Below are positions 22,385-33,480 of a stretch of 64,000 nt of DNA, one piece after another. A program made the translations under genes and the position numbers. Each line of letters starts with the position of its first letter. Position 1 is the stretch's first letter. The notes beneath the pieces were generated by a model. The model did not search any database, had not been told where the DNA came from, and worked only from the letters and a program-made list of their open reading frames with translations. Origin of the DNA: Selaginella tamariscina (lineage: Eukaryota; Streptophyta; Lycopodiopsida; Selaginellales; Selaginellaceae); NCBI GenBank assembly GCA_003024785.1, contig PUQB01000233.1, forward strand, positions 1 through 64,000. The letters run 5' to 3'.

Positions 22385-25300
22385 TCAACGCTTCTTGACA
22401 TCCACCCATATCGAATGGAAACATTTATAAAACAGCTGTTTTATTGGGAGAATGTTTTCCACATTATATCTTTCGCTCTCCTTCTCGTGTCGCCTTTTTT
22501 GTGGTTTGAACCATGCAACCTTAACAATACTATTTTTTGTGATTACTTCAGGTGTGTCGATAATTTGACCCATCCAAATAGGCTGATTATATGACGCATC
22601 TGGAGTAATGAGAACCATCATTAGTTTTTGAAGATCCTTGCAGCAATCAAAGTATGCTTTAGGTTTTTGGTTCCTTTGTCCAACAAAGTGTGGGGTTTGC
22701 ACTTCCACATCACTACTGGCTTCTATGTCGTCTATGCTCAGTGATGTCATTTCAATCTCCTCTCGCCACCTTGTTTTAGGCCAAAGGGTGTTGCAATTCT
22801 GTACTTGTGACAGTAGGCCCTTCCAACTCTCGAACAACAGTCTCCCAATAGTTGACCACATGCTTATATAGTTCTGAGTAACCAGTTGCCTTATCAGAAT
22901 TCTTTGGCATCGATTTTTGAACCCATGCCACATATTTTTTGATGCCATCAATAATAACCTCTTGTTCCTTGAGCTGGGCACTCAATGGAATAGGGTCTGG
23001 TTGTCCTTCTGGGAGAAGTGGCTTTCCATCCTCTCCACTTTTGAAGAGCATTAACCCTCTTTCGGTAACCACTCCTGCTCTGATGGCCGTAACTTGTACT
23101 GCATAATAGGTATACCATCTCGTATGGAGAAAAAGAATTGTAGCGGCACAAGGTGACCAACTAAAGAATCACTCCCTCTTTTATATACTCCTTGAGAAAT
23201 TTTTTGAAGTCTGGCACCTCAGTCACAAGCAAAGCACAACTTTTTTTGGAGATGCAATTTTCAAAAAGATTCATCATATGCGGTAAGGTAAGTGCACTTG
23301 TCCTTTTTGTAGAGTTGGAGACCTTGCTGAAGAACGCATCAATATCTTCATGAGTGTGACCAACCATAAGAAAACTGAGCGTGATTGTTTCAAACACACC
23401 TTTGGCAACAAGCATTGACAAGTATGCTAGCACATATCTAGAAAATAAAAGTAAGTATGAGCTTGAGAAACCCTTAAGTAAAATGATTTACCTATTTTTG
23501 TTCTCGCCTGCACAATTATCCATCTGTAAAAGCAAATGACGAGGAAGCTTATTTGATGTTGAGGACACATGTACACTATTTGAGCTAGATCCCTCCACTG
23601 AACCTGAACTCTCAACAGGGCCATCTGTTTTTTGTGCAGGTTGCTGACAATGCCTCTCATATTCCCAAGTAGCCTCAAGTGCAGACGTGTTCATGAGAGC
23701 ATTATGTAAAGGTTGAAGGTGTTGTTTCTTCACTTTGAGATCACTGATAGGACTTGTCTGTGAGTGGGCTTCAAGGTTTCTGAAACACATGGCCAACGAC
23801 CCAATAGTGAAATTGGAGTCGCTAGACCAATGTGGAAGTGAAAAGTGTCCATATGATTCACAACCGTGTCCATGTGTTAGCACACCTGTCAATGAAATCG
23901 GAAGTTTCATGACATTTCCAAGGCACTTTGGTGTTGCAAAGAGCTTTGGAATGCTGGTCTTTGAATGATCCATCTTGTCATGGATCAAGCACAGGTACTC
24001 TGATGGGCGTGACACAGAAAGCATGCGGTGTGCATAGTACTGAGACCGGCAAGTTTGTTGCAATCATGTGGGCCTCCATCTTCTTTTGAATGGCAGTGAT
24101 CTCCACCAAGGTTTTTGCACAAGCCTCTGCAGCCTTCAATGATGTACAAGTGTCACACTTGGAAAAGCTAGAGTGTTTTGCAATCTCCACATCCTTAAAA
24201 TGAGTATTCCATATGTTGTTGAAGGTACCAGTGCAGATTGCTTGCAGCCCCATCAAGCTGAGGCACTTGTTCACATGTTCACACAGCTTCAATTGAGTGT
24301 AGATCGAAGGCAAAACCTTGAGATTTTCCCTGACCCCTGCATTTGTGGTTCGGCATTTGTGAGGCATCCTGTCTGCATTTGCTTCCACAAAAGCCTTGAG
24401 TATCTCTATGGCTGCCATAATGTGAGAGCGGGTTTTGACCAAGCCAGTGTTCCCATGTACTGAGGTTCGCGCTCCATCTAACCACTCATCCCTCCGACGG
24501 TAGAACGTGGTCTTTGGGATCTATATACTGTACCAAGCTTTGAAGCAGATGGCCACCTTATTAAATACCATGGATGTACTCTGATAACCTGTGTCCGAGG
24601 CCATTCCATCAATACACCCAGTTAGTGCAGCATATACAAACTCATGCCTTTGCTTTTGGGTGAGCGTACGAAAGACATGTCTACATTGGGTAATTTCATT
24701 CCGGTCTGCCATCTGACAACACTTCTTCTTGCAGCAGTCAATCGTGGAAATGCTCGTAACACTTTCGGAAGATGTAGGATCCATCTTCACCCTCTTGCTG
24801 AAACATGCAGGGGAAGATCTGCAACCCATGAATCGCCTTTTTCTTATAATAGGACCAATGCAAGGAACCTCTTCAAATATGAGTTGTTCTTCCGGGTTGT
24901 TATTATTGAAATCCAACCCAGAATATGTTGAACCATCTTGCCGTCTTAATTCAGATGTTCGCCACCTCACGAGGGATCCAGGATGCAAAGTGCCATTAGG
25001 TGAAACCTCTGTCACAACTACACCCACGAAGTCGGACCCTAGTTTCTCTTCTGACACTGCTTCCATTGGATTTATAGCTGTGATGATGCCTCTCCCAACC
25101 TCAATCTCATGAAGAAAGAGAATCACCTCATCCATCACAGCAGGCAAGCCATCATCTGGAAAACTCGTGCTACTGTTTGTTTGTGACTCTGTATATTCTG
25201 TGTCAGCCTTGACTTCATCCAAATTCCACAATACAGGAGAACCCTCCTCAAATTCCATTCCAGGAACCTCAACATGCTTGAAAATGGTGTTCACCCATAT

Positions 25301-25421
25301 ACACACAAGATCCTTGGGCAATATTGTGACATGATGCATTATCATCTCGAACTTCCACAGTTCCAGTGCCAACTATCTCGTTGTTCCGAAGAAGACATAC
25401 TTTATCTCCAGTATTATACAT
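22385..25421 (-). pseudogene. DUF7869-like putative transposase, copy B
   Basis: This is the best copy in the window. The start is the ATG at 25,421 after a TGCAG acceptor-like site. Frames are 25,372-24,521, 24,442-23,978, 24,063-23,488, 23,433-23,161 and 23,160-22,385. Blocks in order are a charged N-terminal domain (MEFEEGSPVLWNLDEV), the CCKKKCC cluster with RHVFRTLTQKQRHEF, GIPKTTFYRRRDEW, a Cys/His segment (FSKCDTCTSLKAAEACA), LQMDNCAGENKNR, a short GT-AG intron, then GHTHEDIDAFFSKVS. The C-terminal segment NQPIWMGQIIDTPE has a BAH-like flavour. The two acidic blocks are typical of DUF7869 proteins and fit a DDE nuclease; that activity is inferred. Stops (for example near 24,523) and three or four frameshifts make it non-functional as sequenced. 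Some of these could be consensus errors. Confidence 0.72.
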
Positions 25422-25570
25422 ATTGTCCTGCACATAAATAATTGTGTTATTTATGATATCTGTTTATGCAATATTTAAGAAATCATAACTGCGGTTGCTT
25501 AATAATATGCATGTGCAATAATACATAATTATGTATAAGATAATATCTCATGCTTTATTAATATAACTGA

Positions 25571-26300
25571 TGGGCGGGATTAATCCCGCAGACTCTACCC
25601 TTCGAGAGAGTCGGCGGGATTAATCCCGCCGCGACTCTACCCCATCGGAGAGAGTCGGCGGGATTAATCCCCGCCGATACTTCCTCGTCGAAGAGAGCGG
25701 CGGGATTAATCCCGCGCGGGCTCCCTCCGACAGGAAGTCCGGCGGGATTAATCCGCGCGGCTCCGACAGGAAGTACCGGCGGGATTAATCCCGCCGCCGG
25801 ATCTTCCTCGTCTGTGAGAGTCGGCGGGATTAATCCCGCCGAAATTCCTCGACGAGGAAGAGGGGCGGGATTAATCCCGCCCACAACACTACGACGGAGA
25901 ATAGGCGGCGGGATTAATCCCGCCCACAACTCTGACGACGGGGAATAAGCGGCGGGATTAATCCCGCACAATCTCTCCAAACTATGATTTCAAAGAGATT
26001 CGGGATGAATCTGCCCACAAATATTTAAAACAGGGAAGTAGTGGCGAGATTAATCCCGCCACCCCTTCTCTGCCTCCTAAAATGGTTGGCGAGATTAATC
26101 CCGCCGACAACTCTTTCTAATAAATTCAAGTAAATCTTATCAGTTGAGAGAGTTATCGGCGGGATTAATCGCCGCTCTTTTTAAGAGGCGGAGAAGCATT
26201 GCCCAACTAATTCTGCCATAGATGAAAGAGATGGTGGCGGGATTAATCCCGCCACCTTTCAAAAGAGGCGAAAAAAAATGGCCGGATTAATCCCGCCGCC
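25571..26300. repeat. Palindrome array B
   Basis: About 15 copies of the GGCGGGATTAATCCCGCC dyad are present. The first ten have GATTAATC at 25578, 25618, 25662, 25704, 25746, 25783, 25828, 25869, 25912 and 25956, a step of 37-45 bp. Farther copies (about 26,046-26,290) are more widely spaced. It is the inverted counterpart of array A, with the same TCCTCGTCGGAGG-like spacers but different small indels, so the arrays have drifted in copy spacing. Confidence 0.9.
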
Positions 26301-27740
26301 CCGGCTAACCGAGAATATTAAGTTAAAAGTATATTTAAACGGATAAATCCCTAACGAATATATTGTAATCCTAATGCATTCCTAAATCCCTAAATTCTAA
26401 AATTTAAGAGAGAATGTAAGAGAGTGAATCTTTATAAATATATTAAATTTGTTTATAATACTTACTTGTAAACAGCACTGAAGGCGCCGTGCTTTCCTAT
26501 AAACAATAGCACCCAATTTAATGTCGCTCCTGAGCTGATCACTAAGAAAAAAAGAAATCTGAAAGTGAAAATAAGAAATGAAGAAACCCTTGCCGGAGAA
26601 AGAACCAGATCTGAATTTGAGTGGGAAATTAAATGCATTTTCAAATTTACATGTCAGACTGACAATACTTATGTCAGAAATTCAAATTTTTGAAATAACA
26701 GAAAAGAAAATTTAAGATGAGTTGAAACAAATAACCGACAGTCTGACATATATACTCTCCAATTCCAATGAGTGTTTTAAAATTGCATTTAATGTTATTC
26801 AAGTGCTTCAAGCTGTTTAATATTACGAAATTTTTGTAATTTCTACATTCTTAATATTCAAGTATATTATATTAGTTTATATATATATATATACACTAAT
26901 ACAATAAATAAATTGATATATTATTATGTATCATTTAAAATATATTCATAGTCTGTTTATTATTATTATTTTCTTAATTACTCGAGTAATTAATTTACAT
27001 TTCCTACTATTAATGGGATATTCTTTATTATTTTCTTAATATTGAAAGAATATTCCAATATTAAACCTGATTATCATAATTAAATTAGTCTTATTCTTAA
27101 TTATCTCAGTAATTATTCTACATTTGTATATATTAATGGGATTTTCTCAATTAATTTGTTATTATTTCAAGAATATTCTAGTGTTAAACCTTATTATCAA
27201 TATTAAATTAATATATATTATTAAAACTATATATGGCTATATATTAGATAAAATCATATATTATGTATAATTTAAAATATGTTCATAGTGTGTATATTAA
27301 TTTCATTTTCTTAATTACTTGAGTAATTAATCTTCTTTATATTAATGGATATTCTTTATTATTTTCTTATTATTCCAAGAATATTTCAATATTAAACATG
27401 ATTATCATAATTAATTTAGTTAATTATTTCAGTACTTGATTACATTTGTATATATTAATGGGATTTTCTCAATTAATTTCTTATTATTTCAAGAATATTC
27501 TAATGTTAAACCTTTATCAATATTAAATTAATATATATTATTAAAACTATATATTAGATATATTAGATTATTAGATAATATTAGATATATATATATATTT
27601 AGATATATTAAATTAATATATATTATTAAAACTATATATGGCTATATATTAGATAAATCATATATTATTATGTATAATTTAAAATATGTTCATAGTGTGT
27701 ATATTAATATTATTTTCTTAATATATATGTGTGTGTGTGT
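26301..27740. other. AT-rich outer leader of element B
   Basis: This AT-rich DNA is homologous in reverse to 1,870-2,890, with an internal near-duplication: the block around TTAAACCTTATTATCAATATTAA recurs between about 27,180 and 27,700. No gene is seen. The short frame at 26,462-26,644 is the counterpart of a low-complexity frame in A. Confidence 0.55.
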
Positions 27741-27742
27741 GT

Positions 27743-28920
27743 GTGTAGCGGCGGGATTAATCCCGCCGCTATATGGTGAGACGTGTGTAGCGGCGGGATT
27801 AATCCCGTTGCTATATGGTTAGCCCCTCGGCGGCGGGATTAATCCCGCCGCCATTTTAGGCATGTTATTCGGTTAGCCAAATGAGCGGCGGGATTAATCC
27901 CGCCGCCTACACATGCCCTGTGTGGAATCGGGCGGGATTTATCCTGCCGCCATTGGCCTGCCTGAAGGCCTAGGTGGCGGGATTAATCCCGCCGGATTCT
28001 ACACAGGGCATTAGCGTCCGGCGGGATTAATCCTACCGCCTACGCATGCCCTGTGCGGAATCCGGCGGGATTTATCCCACCGCCAAAGGCCTGCCTGAAG
28101 GGCCTAGGCGGTGGGATTAATCCCGCCGGATTTCGCATAGGGCATTGGCATCCGACGGGATTAATCCCGCCGCTACGCAAGCCCTGTGCAGAATCCGGCG
28201 GGATTTATCCCGCCGCCAAAGGCCTGCCTGAAGGGCCTAGGCGGCGAGATTAATCCCGTCGGATTTCGCATAGGGCATTGGCGTCCGGTGAAATTAATCT
28301 TGCCGCTTACGCATGCCTTGTGCGGAATCCGGCCGGATTTATCCCGCCGCCAAAGGCCTGCCTGAAGGGCCTAGGCGGCGGGATTAATCCCGCGGATTCC
28401 GCACAGGGCATTAGCGACCGGCGGGATTAATTTCGCCGCCAAAGGCCTTCCTGAAGGGCCTAGGTGGCGGGATTAATCCCCCGATTCCGCGTAGGGCATT
28501 GGCGTCCGGCGGGATTAATCCCGACGCCTAGGGCCCGAGTGGCGGGATTAATCTCGTTAAGCCTTCAATGCCTGTTGGAGGGATGAATCCCGCCACCCTT
28601 CCTTTTTTTCTCCATTGGTGAGTCAGATTAATCCCAAACATTTATGTCTGAAACGTAGAAGGTTTAATGGAGAGGACTGGGAAGGGTGGCGAGATTCATT
28701 TCACCATCCCTTACATGGTGGGCGAGATTAATCCCGCCGCTTTTCTGGAGTCACTGAAGGGGTATGCTAAATAAATCCTGCCAAGTTCTCTCTAAGACCG
28801 AGAAGGATGGCAGGATTAATCTTGCACTCCCGTTCAGGACCTCCAGAAAGGTGGCGAGATTAATCCCGCCCACTCTTTCAGGAGGCATTGAAGGGGTGGC
28901 GAGATTAATCCTGCCGCACC
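27743..28920. repeat. Palindrome array C
   Basis: Many copies of the GGCGGGATTAATCCCGCC dyad fill this segment. Some have GATTTATC or one-arm mutations. Between 27,955 and 28,515 they are organised in a higher-order tandem unit of about 133 bp. From 28,515 to 28,920 they are more degenerate and widely spaced. Frames here translate only to GINPA- and GLIPP-type repeats and are not genes. Confidence 0.9.
27955..28515 (+). repeat. 133-bp higher-order tandem repeat of nested dyads
   Basis: The marker GGCCTGCCTGAAGGSCCTAG starts at 27,955, 28,088, 28,221 and 28,355 (steps 133, 133, 134), and again at 28,444 in a shortened unit. Each unit contains three kinds of inverted repeat: the GATTAATC dyad, AGGCC...GGCCT, and ATTCCGCACAGGGCAT facing ATGCCCTGTGCGGAAT. 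Every unit could therefore form several stems on one strand. Confidence 0.88.
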
Positions 28921-29255
28921 TTCCATATGAATATATATGTGTATTAGTATATATAAGTTGCATATCTCATTTTATTTACTTTTATCATCTTATCATAATA
29001 TTTCGAGTAAAAGCTAGGAATCTATGTAAAACTGTCCAGAGCTCACATTTGTGGTGGTTCTAAAACGAAATGTTATCTTTCCTTTGAACTAGCACAAAGG
29101 TGAGCTTTGGACAGTTAATTCCGTCCACTTCTCTCTGTGTATTTTTTTTTTATTCGGGTTTATAAAAGTTTGTGTGCCTTTTTATATGATTTGTATTCAT
29201 AGTGTATTATTTTGCAGAAGGACGATTTAATTAAACAAGGAGATTGAGTCATTAG
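28921..29255. other. Leader of element C gene, no gene recognised
   Basis: This is AT-rich sequence with an intron-like end: TTTTGCAG at 29,211-29,218 precedes an exon-like stretch with an ATG at 29,257 (MESSSNSR) and a donor-like GTAAG at 29,280. It may be the 5' part of the following ORF. Confidence 0.35.
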
Positions 29256-32200
29256 TATGGAGTCATCGTCAAATTCAAGGTAAGAATTCAAATAAAATTT
29301 GTTATATTCGAATATGTGCTTGAAGAACTATATTCAGATGTGGAATTGAGGTGACTTGAAGACGAGAGCAGGAGAAGAGTTGGGCAGGGGGATTCTGGAA
29401 TCAACTTGGCCATATTTCAAATTAAACGGGAAGCACATTGGAACAACCATGGTTGTTGTCAAACTAACCTCTGTCACATCGCATGGACAAGCAAACAATG
29501 GAAAGTGGGTGTGCTAGTCAAGCATCCGAAAGCATGCTGTAAACCTAGATTGAGCGATGCTCGACACATATGCCTTATTCCATCCAATGTCACGTTCTCG
29601 GATCCAGAGGTCGCCAGTTACAACATTAATTTCGGGTGGTATTGTCGACTTGTGGATAATGACGTTCACGTGTTCACTAATGATGTTGATCGTGGAGTTC
29701 TTCTTCAACTCAACGAAAGCCCATCTATGGAGGGGATCCAACTGGATGTTTATTTCGAAGATCTTCAGACTCATCGAGTAGGTGTATTCTCAGCAGAGAT
29801 TGTTTCACAATATAGAAAATCCACAAGTGGAGCAATCTTCCCTCTTCACATTGAAGAAGAACACATCGACACCATTAAGGAGATTGAGAGGGTGGCTTGG
29901 TCTCAAGTTCTTTATAGATCACGTTCAATTTGCTTAGCAAATTTCGGGAGTTGGAAGACTGTGTTGAGAACATTAGAACAACATCAATCGGGGATCACAC
30001 ATGTTGATTCGGATCGTAGAAGAAAATCCGCCGTCGTTTTGTCAGCTGCACCTGTGGCGTTCCCATGCTGCAATAAGCCACAAGGAAATGATGTTGGAAT
30101 AGGATTTACGAGTGTAGGGTTAAGTATTGCAGCGTCAACCCAAACTTCAATTACAGGCCACTCAATCAGGAACGTGTAGCTGAGCTCATGGAGAAGATGA
30201 AGGACGACAATTCTTACACCGTTCCACATAATGCTGTTTTGTGCGCATACTACGAGAAAAAAGGCGCTGACAAAGTGTGGATCACAACACCGGAACAAAT
30301 GAGGAAGGTTCAGACGGAGAATAGAAAATATCAAGTACTACATCATTAGTGGCCAGCACACAATAACGGCAGCCCAACGACTTCTCGACGAACACAACAA
30401 AGGAACGATGGCAACAAAACTTTCCGAGCATACCCGTGAGAAGCTGACAAAAGATCGGCGTTTTTAGCGAAGCCGAATCTCACAATCGAGCAGTACCATA
30501 AGTTATCGGCGGAATGGGACGCTGCAGACACCAACCAACAACAACAGCAAAATATGGGAGAAGTTCAAACACACGCGAGCCGTGTGGGAATCTCTTCAGC
30601 GACCACAAAGAGCTACCGCAGGGAATACACAATCTGGACTACCGGGTAAGCAAATTGTTTGGGCGGGATTTATCTCGCCGGTATATTAATCTGTCTTTTT
30701 TTCAGAGAGTTGAAGAAATTGTAGCAGTTGATTTTGCCCAGTGGGGGGAAGGAAACATCCTTTTTGATGATGTTGATTTCTTGTCCCGAGGATAGGATCT
30801 TTGCCAAATGGTTGGGGATTATGGAATCCTTTGCAAAAGGAACACTGAAGAAGAAGCAGACAAGTGAAGTGGAGCCCTCAGAGAAGTCTGCAAAGAAACC
30901 CAGTAAGACGCCGAAGGCTAAGTCTGTTCAATCTATAAAGGATGTAGACAACGATTTCAAGCTCACATGGTTGAAGCCTTTAAATGGAACAACGATGGAG
31001 GAGATGGAAGTCTTGGCTGATTTGGTGATTGATGGCAAATTACAATTAACAACAGCAGCCCACCTCTCCTTTTCATCTCAAGGCAATGGAGTTGAAGACG
31101 GTCAGGCACTTCAAGGAGTGGTTGGGAATACACTGCCACAAACTGGGTTGGATTTCGGCTTCAACATACGAAGAGGTCAGCAAATATTTGCATGTGACAA
31201 ATGATGATATGCTTGTCGAATGGGTGAATCAATCGGAAGATCTGGGCAAGAACGCCAACGCCAAAAGGAGAACATTGCGATGACGCCTTCTCTTATGGCA
31301 GTCCTTCAGCAGCGGAGAACCGAGTTGAACCTTATAAAGGAGGATGCTACGAATCACGACAAGCCCTACAGATGTTTGTTGTTGGATTCGGAGACTTTAT
31401 GGGGTACCATCACTGCTTGTAGGAAACCGTTTCAATTGTTCGTGATGGATCGGCGGGTGTCAAAAAATCCTTCGACAGACAGGACACTAGAGGATTTGGT
31501 GGAGAAACTTAGCCGTGCAAGCATGTACAAAGAAGGTATTTATTATTGAATTCATACTTGCACTCTTGACTGATACCTACGTTTTCAGGTATTTATTTCT
31601 TGATTCTTGCTCATGTCACCGATACCTTTGCCTTCCTTTGCCAAGAGGAATAAACATCGTTGGACAGGATTTTATATGAATGATGCTGATCCGAAGTGCA
31701 TTGATTCGGTTGTTCACTTGGTTGTTAGGAATGCGCCAAAAGTTTCAAACTTCCAAATGACTGGCCAGGCATCTGTTTGCACTCCAACGGCCCTGAACCT
31801 CCATCCGATACACCGATAGCTGAGTGACGTATTCGGCAATGTACGTTATCCAAACATCACAAGTCAAGCGGCACGGAGCATCGTCAACTTGATCAGGGGT
31901 CCTCACAGTGATGCGTGGGTTTTTGACTACTGCACTAGGGGGTCCGTCTTGAAGGAGTGTTACCTTCGGATACATGTGTGTTTGCCGTTGAAAAGGATAA
32001 GACCATGGTTGAGGACCTGAACAAGTGGATAGATAGGTTCTCAACTGACTACCCCAACGAATCCATAAGGAGTATTTGAGAAAGTTCCCTCCGATAAGTG
32101 CGATAGCTCTGAAGACGAATCTGGTTCAATGTCGGAGTCTGAGACGAACTTCAATCAGATATTAGACCGGAAGTTATCTCGAGGAGTACAGAACATTCGC

Positions 32201-32346
32201 ACACTCCATTACCCATGGAAACATCAATAGAAGATACAGAAGATCTTGAACCATCTCACAAGCGGCTTAGACCTTCTTCGCCTCACTCAGAAGGTAATAG
32301 CGAAGAAGAATTGTTAATGAGTTCTTAGAGTGACGAATAGTTGTAA
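29256..32346 (+). pseudogene. Element C ORF with ParB-like and methyltransferase-like motifs
   Basis: Frame-broken coding sequence. Pieces are 29,406-30,179 (a 257-residue segment of unknown fold), about 30,180-30,640, 30,706-31,220, 31,260-31,549 and 31,590-32,060. Near 30,340 the frame reads YYIISGQHTITAAQRLLDE, similar to the xGxHRxxAA core of ParB/sulfiredoxin-like domains. A 60-bp GT-AG intron (30,646-30,705) contains a palindrome. Near 31,915 the frame reads AWVFDYCTRGSVLKECYL, and after a one-base shift FAVEKDKTMVEDLNKWID. This resembles motif I and the following acidic strand of Rossmann SAM-methyltransferases; no clear catalytic DPPY-type motif is visible. ParB plus methyltransferase pairs are common in phage and plasmid DNA. 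Both assignments are tentative. A lysine/serine-rich linker lies near 30,850. Confidence 0.45.
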
Positions 32347-32581
32347 ATGAGTGTAACATAAGGCATTTTTGTATATTTCGTTTATATTTGTACAGAAAAT
32401 AAATTCTCAAGGATTAATGAAGCTTTTAGTTCAAACATGGGTCACACATTAACAAGGTAAATAATATACCTTGATAATTTTAAGGTCAGCTAATTATCAT
32501 TTTGCAGATGTAATGAAACAATTGAGAACATGGATTTTCAGCATTGCATGAGGTAAGAGAGGGGTTTGGCGACAATTTCTT

Positions 32582-33480
32582 GTGCCACATGTCAGAATGA
32601 CAGAGTTCATGCAGGAAATGGATAATAATGCAGCTCAAAACATCGTTACCATGGGGGCCACTTCAGTTTTTTCATCATCATTTTTATTGGCTTCAGTTCC
32701 GAAATCAATTTCTTCAGCGCATGCAATATCTGAATCTTGTAAGGATGATGTACAATTAAATGATGAAGGGATAGGCAACGAGATAGTGCAACGGATAAAT
32801 GTGAAAGGGAGCAAACAAGTGATTTGCAAAGTATTCAAGAGGCAACGCTATCCATGTTACTCATGGCCATATTGTGTTGTTGGATGTCAATGGTGTTCTG
32901 CTTCATCGACAAAGGCCCGAGGATAGGAAAAAAGAAATCAAACAAGGAGATTTCATTCCTTGTCATGGTAAATTTCGATATGATATTATTTTTCGTCCAG
33001 GGTTGGATCGTCTCTTTCAAAAGCTTAAGGAGATGGGTGCGCTTGTGGGGATTTGGTCATGCATGCAGATTCATAACTTAACACCGCTGTTGAATTTGCT
33101 TAAGAAACATTGTAGTGTTGCAGAAGAGGTGATTCGTAAAGATTGGATTTTTGACCAGCGAATATGTTATAAACCTCTCGAATTTCACAATATAAGAAAG
33201 GAAAGCAAGCCATACTTCTTCAAGAATGAAAGAATAATTGGGACTCATGGGGAGATCAGTCGCTTAAGGATAATGAAGAACACAGATGTTAGTGGTAGAC
33301 GACTCTCCTCAGAAGGCTATGCTCAACCAAAACATTGCTTGTATTCATCCAATCACTTTCGATCCATATTCTGATACGATATCATGGATGAGCTAGTGAA
33401 CTACTTGGATACGTGCCTCAGAAAGAAGAATCTCGAAAATTTTTGTGAGCAGTATCCACCGTATCAACATTTCCTGAAGC
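32582..33480 (+). pseudogene. FCP1-like HAD phosphatase domain protein
   Basis: From about 32,870 the frame gives LLDVNGVLLHR, the HAD motif I region with Asn in place of the second Asp, as in the plant LDxNGxL group. FRPGLDRLFQKLKEMGALVGIWS follows as the FCP1/NLI-interacting-factor core. Then come DQRICYKP and, after a frameshift near 33,280, LVVDDSPQKAMLN (motif III with the DDSP signature), ending near 33,470. FCP1-like enzymes dephosphorylate phosphoserine proteins such as the RNA polymerase II tail. The first catalytic Asp is present; the missing second Asp would weaken or abolish activity. It lies downstream of the ParB-like ORF on the same strand and ends before the terminal motif, so it may be the C-terminal part of element C cargo or a captured host exon set. 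Confidence 0.7.

Larger units (their letters stand above)
21845..27784 (-). mobile_element. Element B: inverted twin of element A
   Basis: Read on the minus strand from 27,784 this copy contains, in order: the outer dyad (27,746-27,769), AT-rich leader, palindrome array (25,571-26,300), transposase-like gene (25,421-22,385), AT-rich tail, and the terminal motif (21,852-21,871 as reverse complement). It is about 5.9 kb, shorter than A because it lacks the LTR insertion and the outer microsatellite expansion. The outer end matches position 1 of the window in reverse. Whether it is an independent insertion or the other half of an inverted duplication cannot be settled from this window. Confidence 0.72.

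Noticed and set aside
25558..25980. Open frames across the palindrome arrays giving GINPA/GLIPP-rich proteins
   Set aside because: They exist on both strands and in several frames because the DNA is a short palindrome repeated with spacers; there is no conserved start, and the peptide merely mirrors the repeat.
31900..32060. Firm call of a DNA adenine or cytosine methyltransferase
   Set aside because: Motif I and the following acidic strand look right, but no DPPY, NPPY or PCQ-type catalytic motif could be found in frame, so it is kept only as a tentative similarity.
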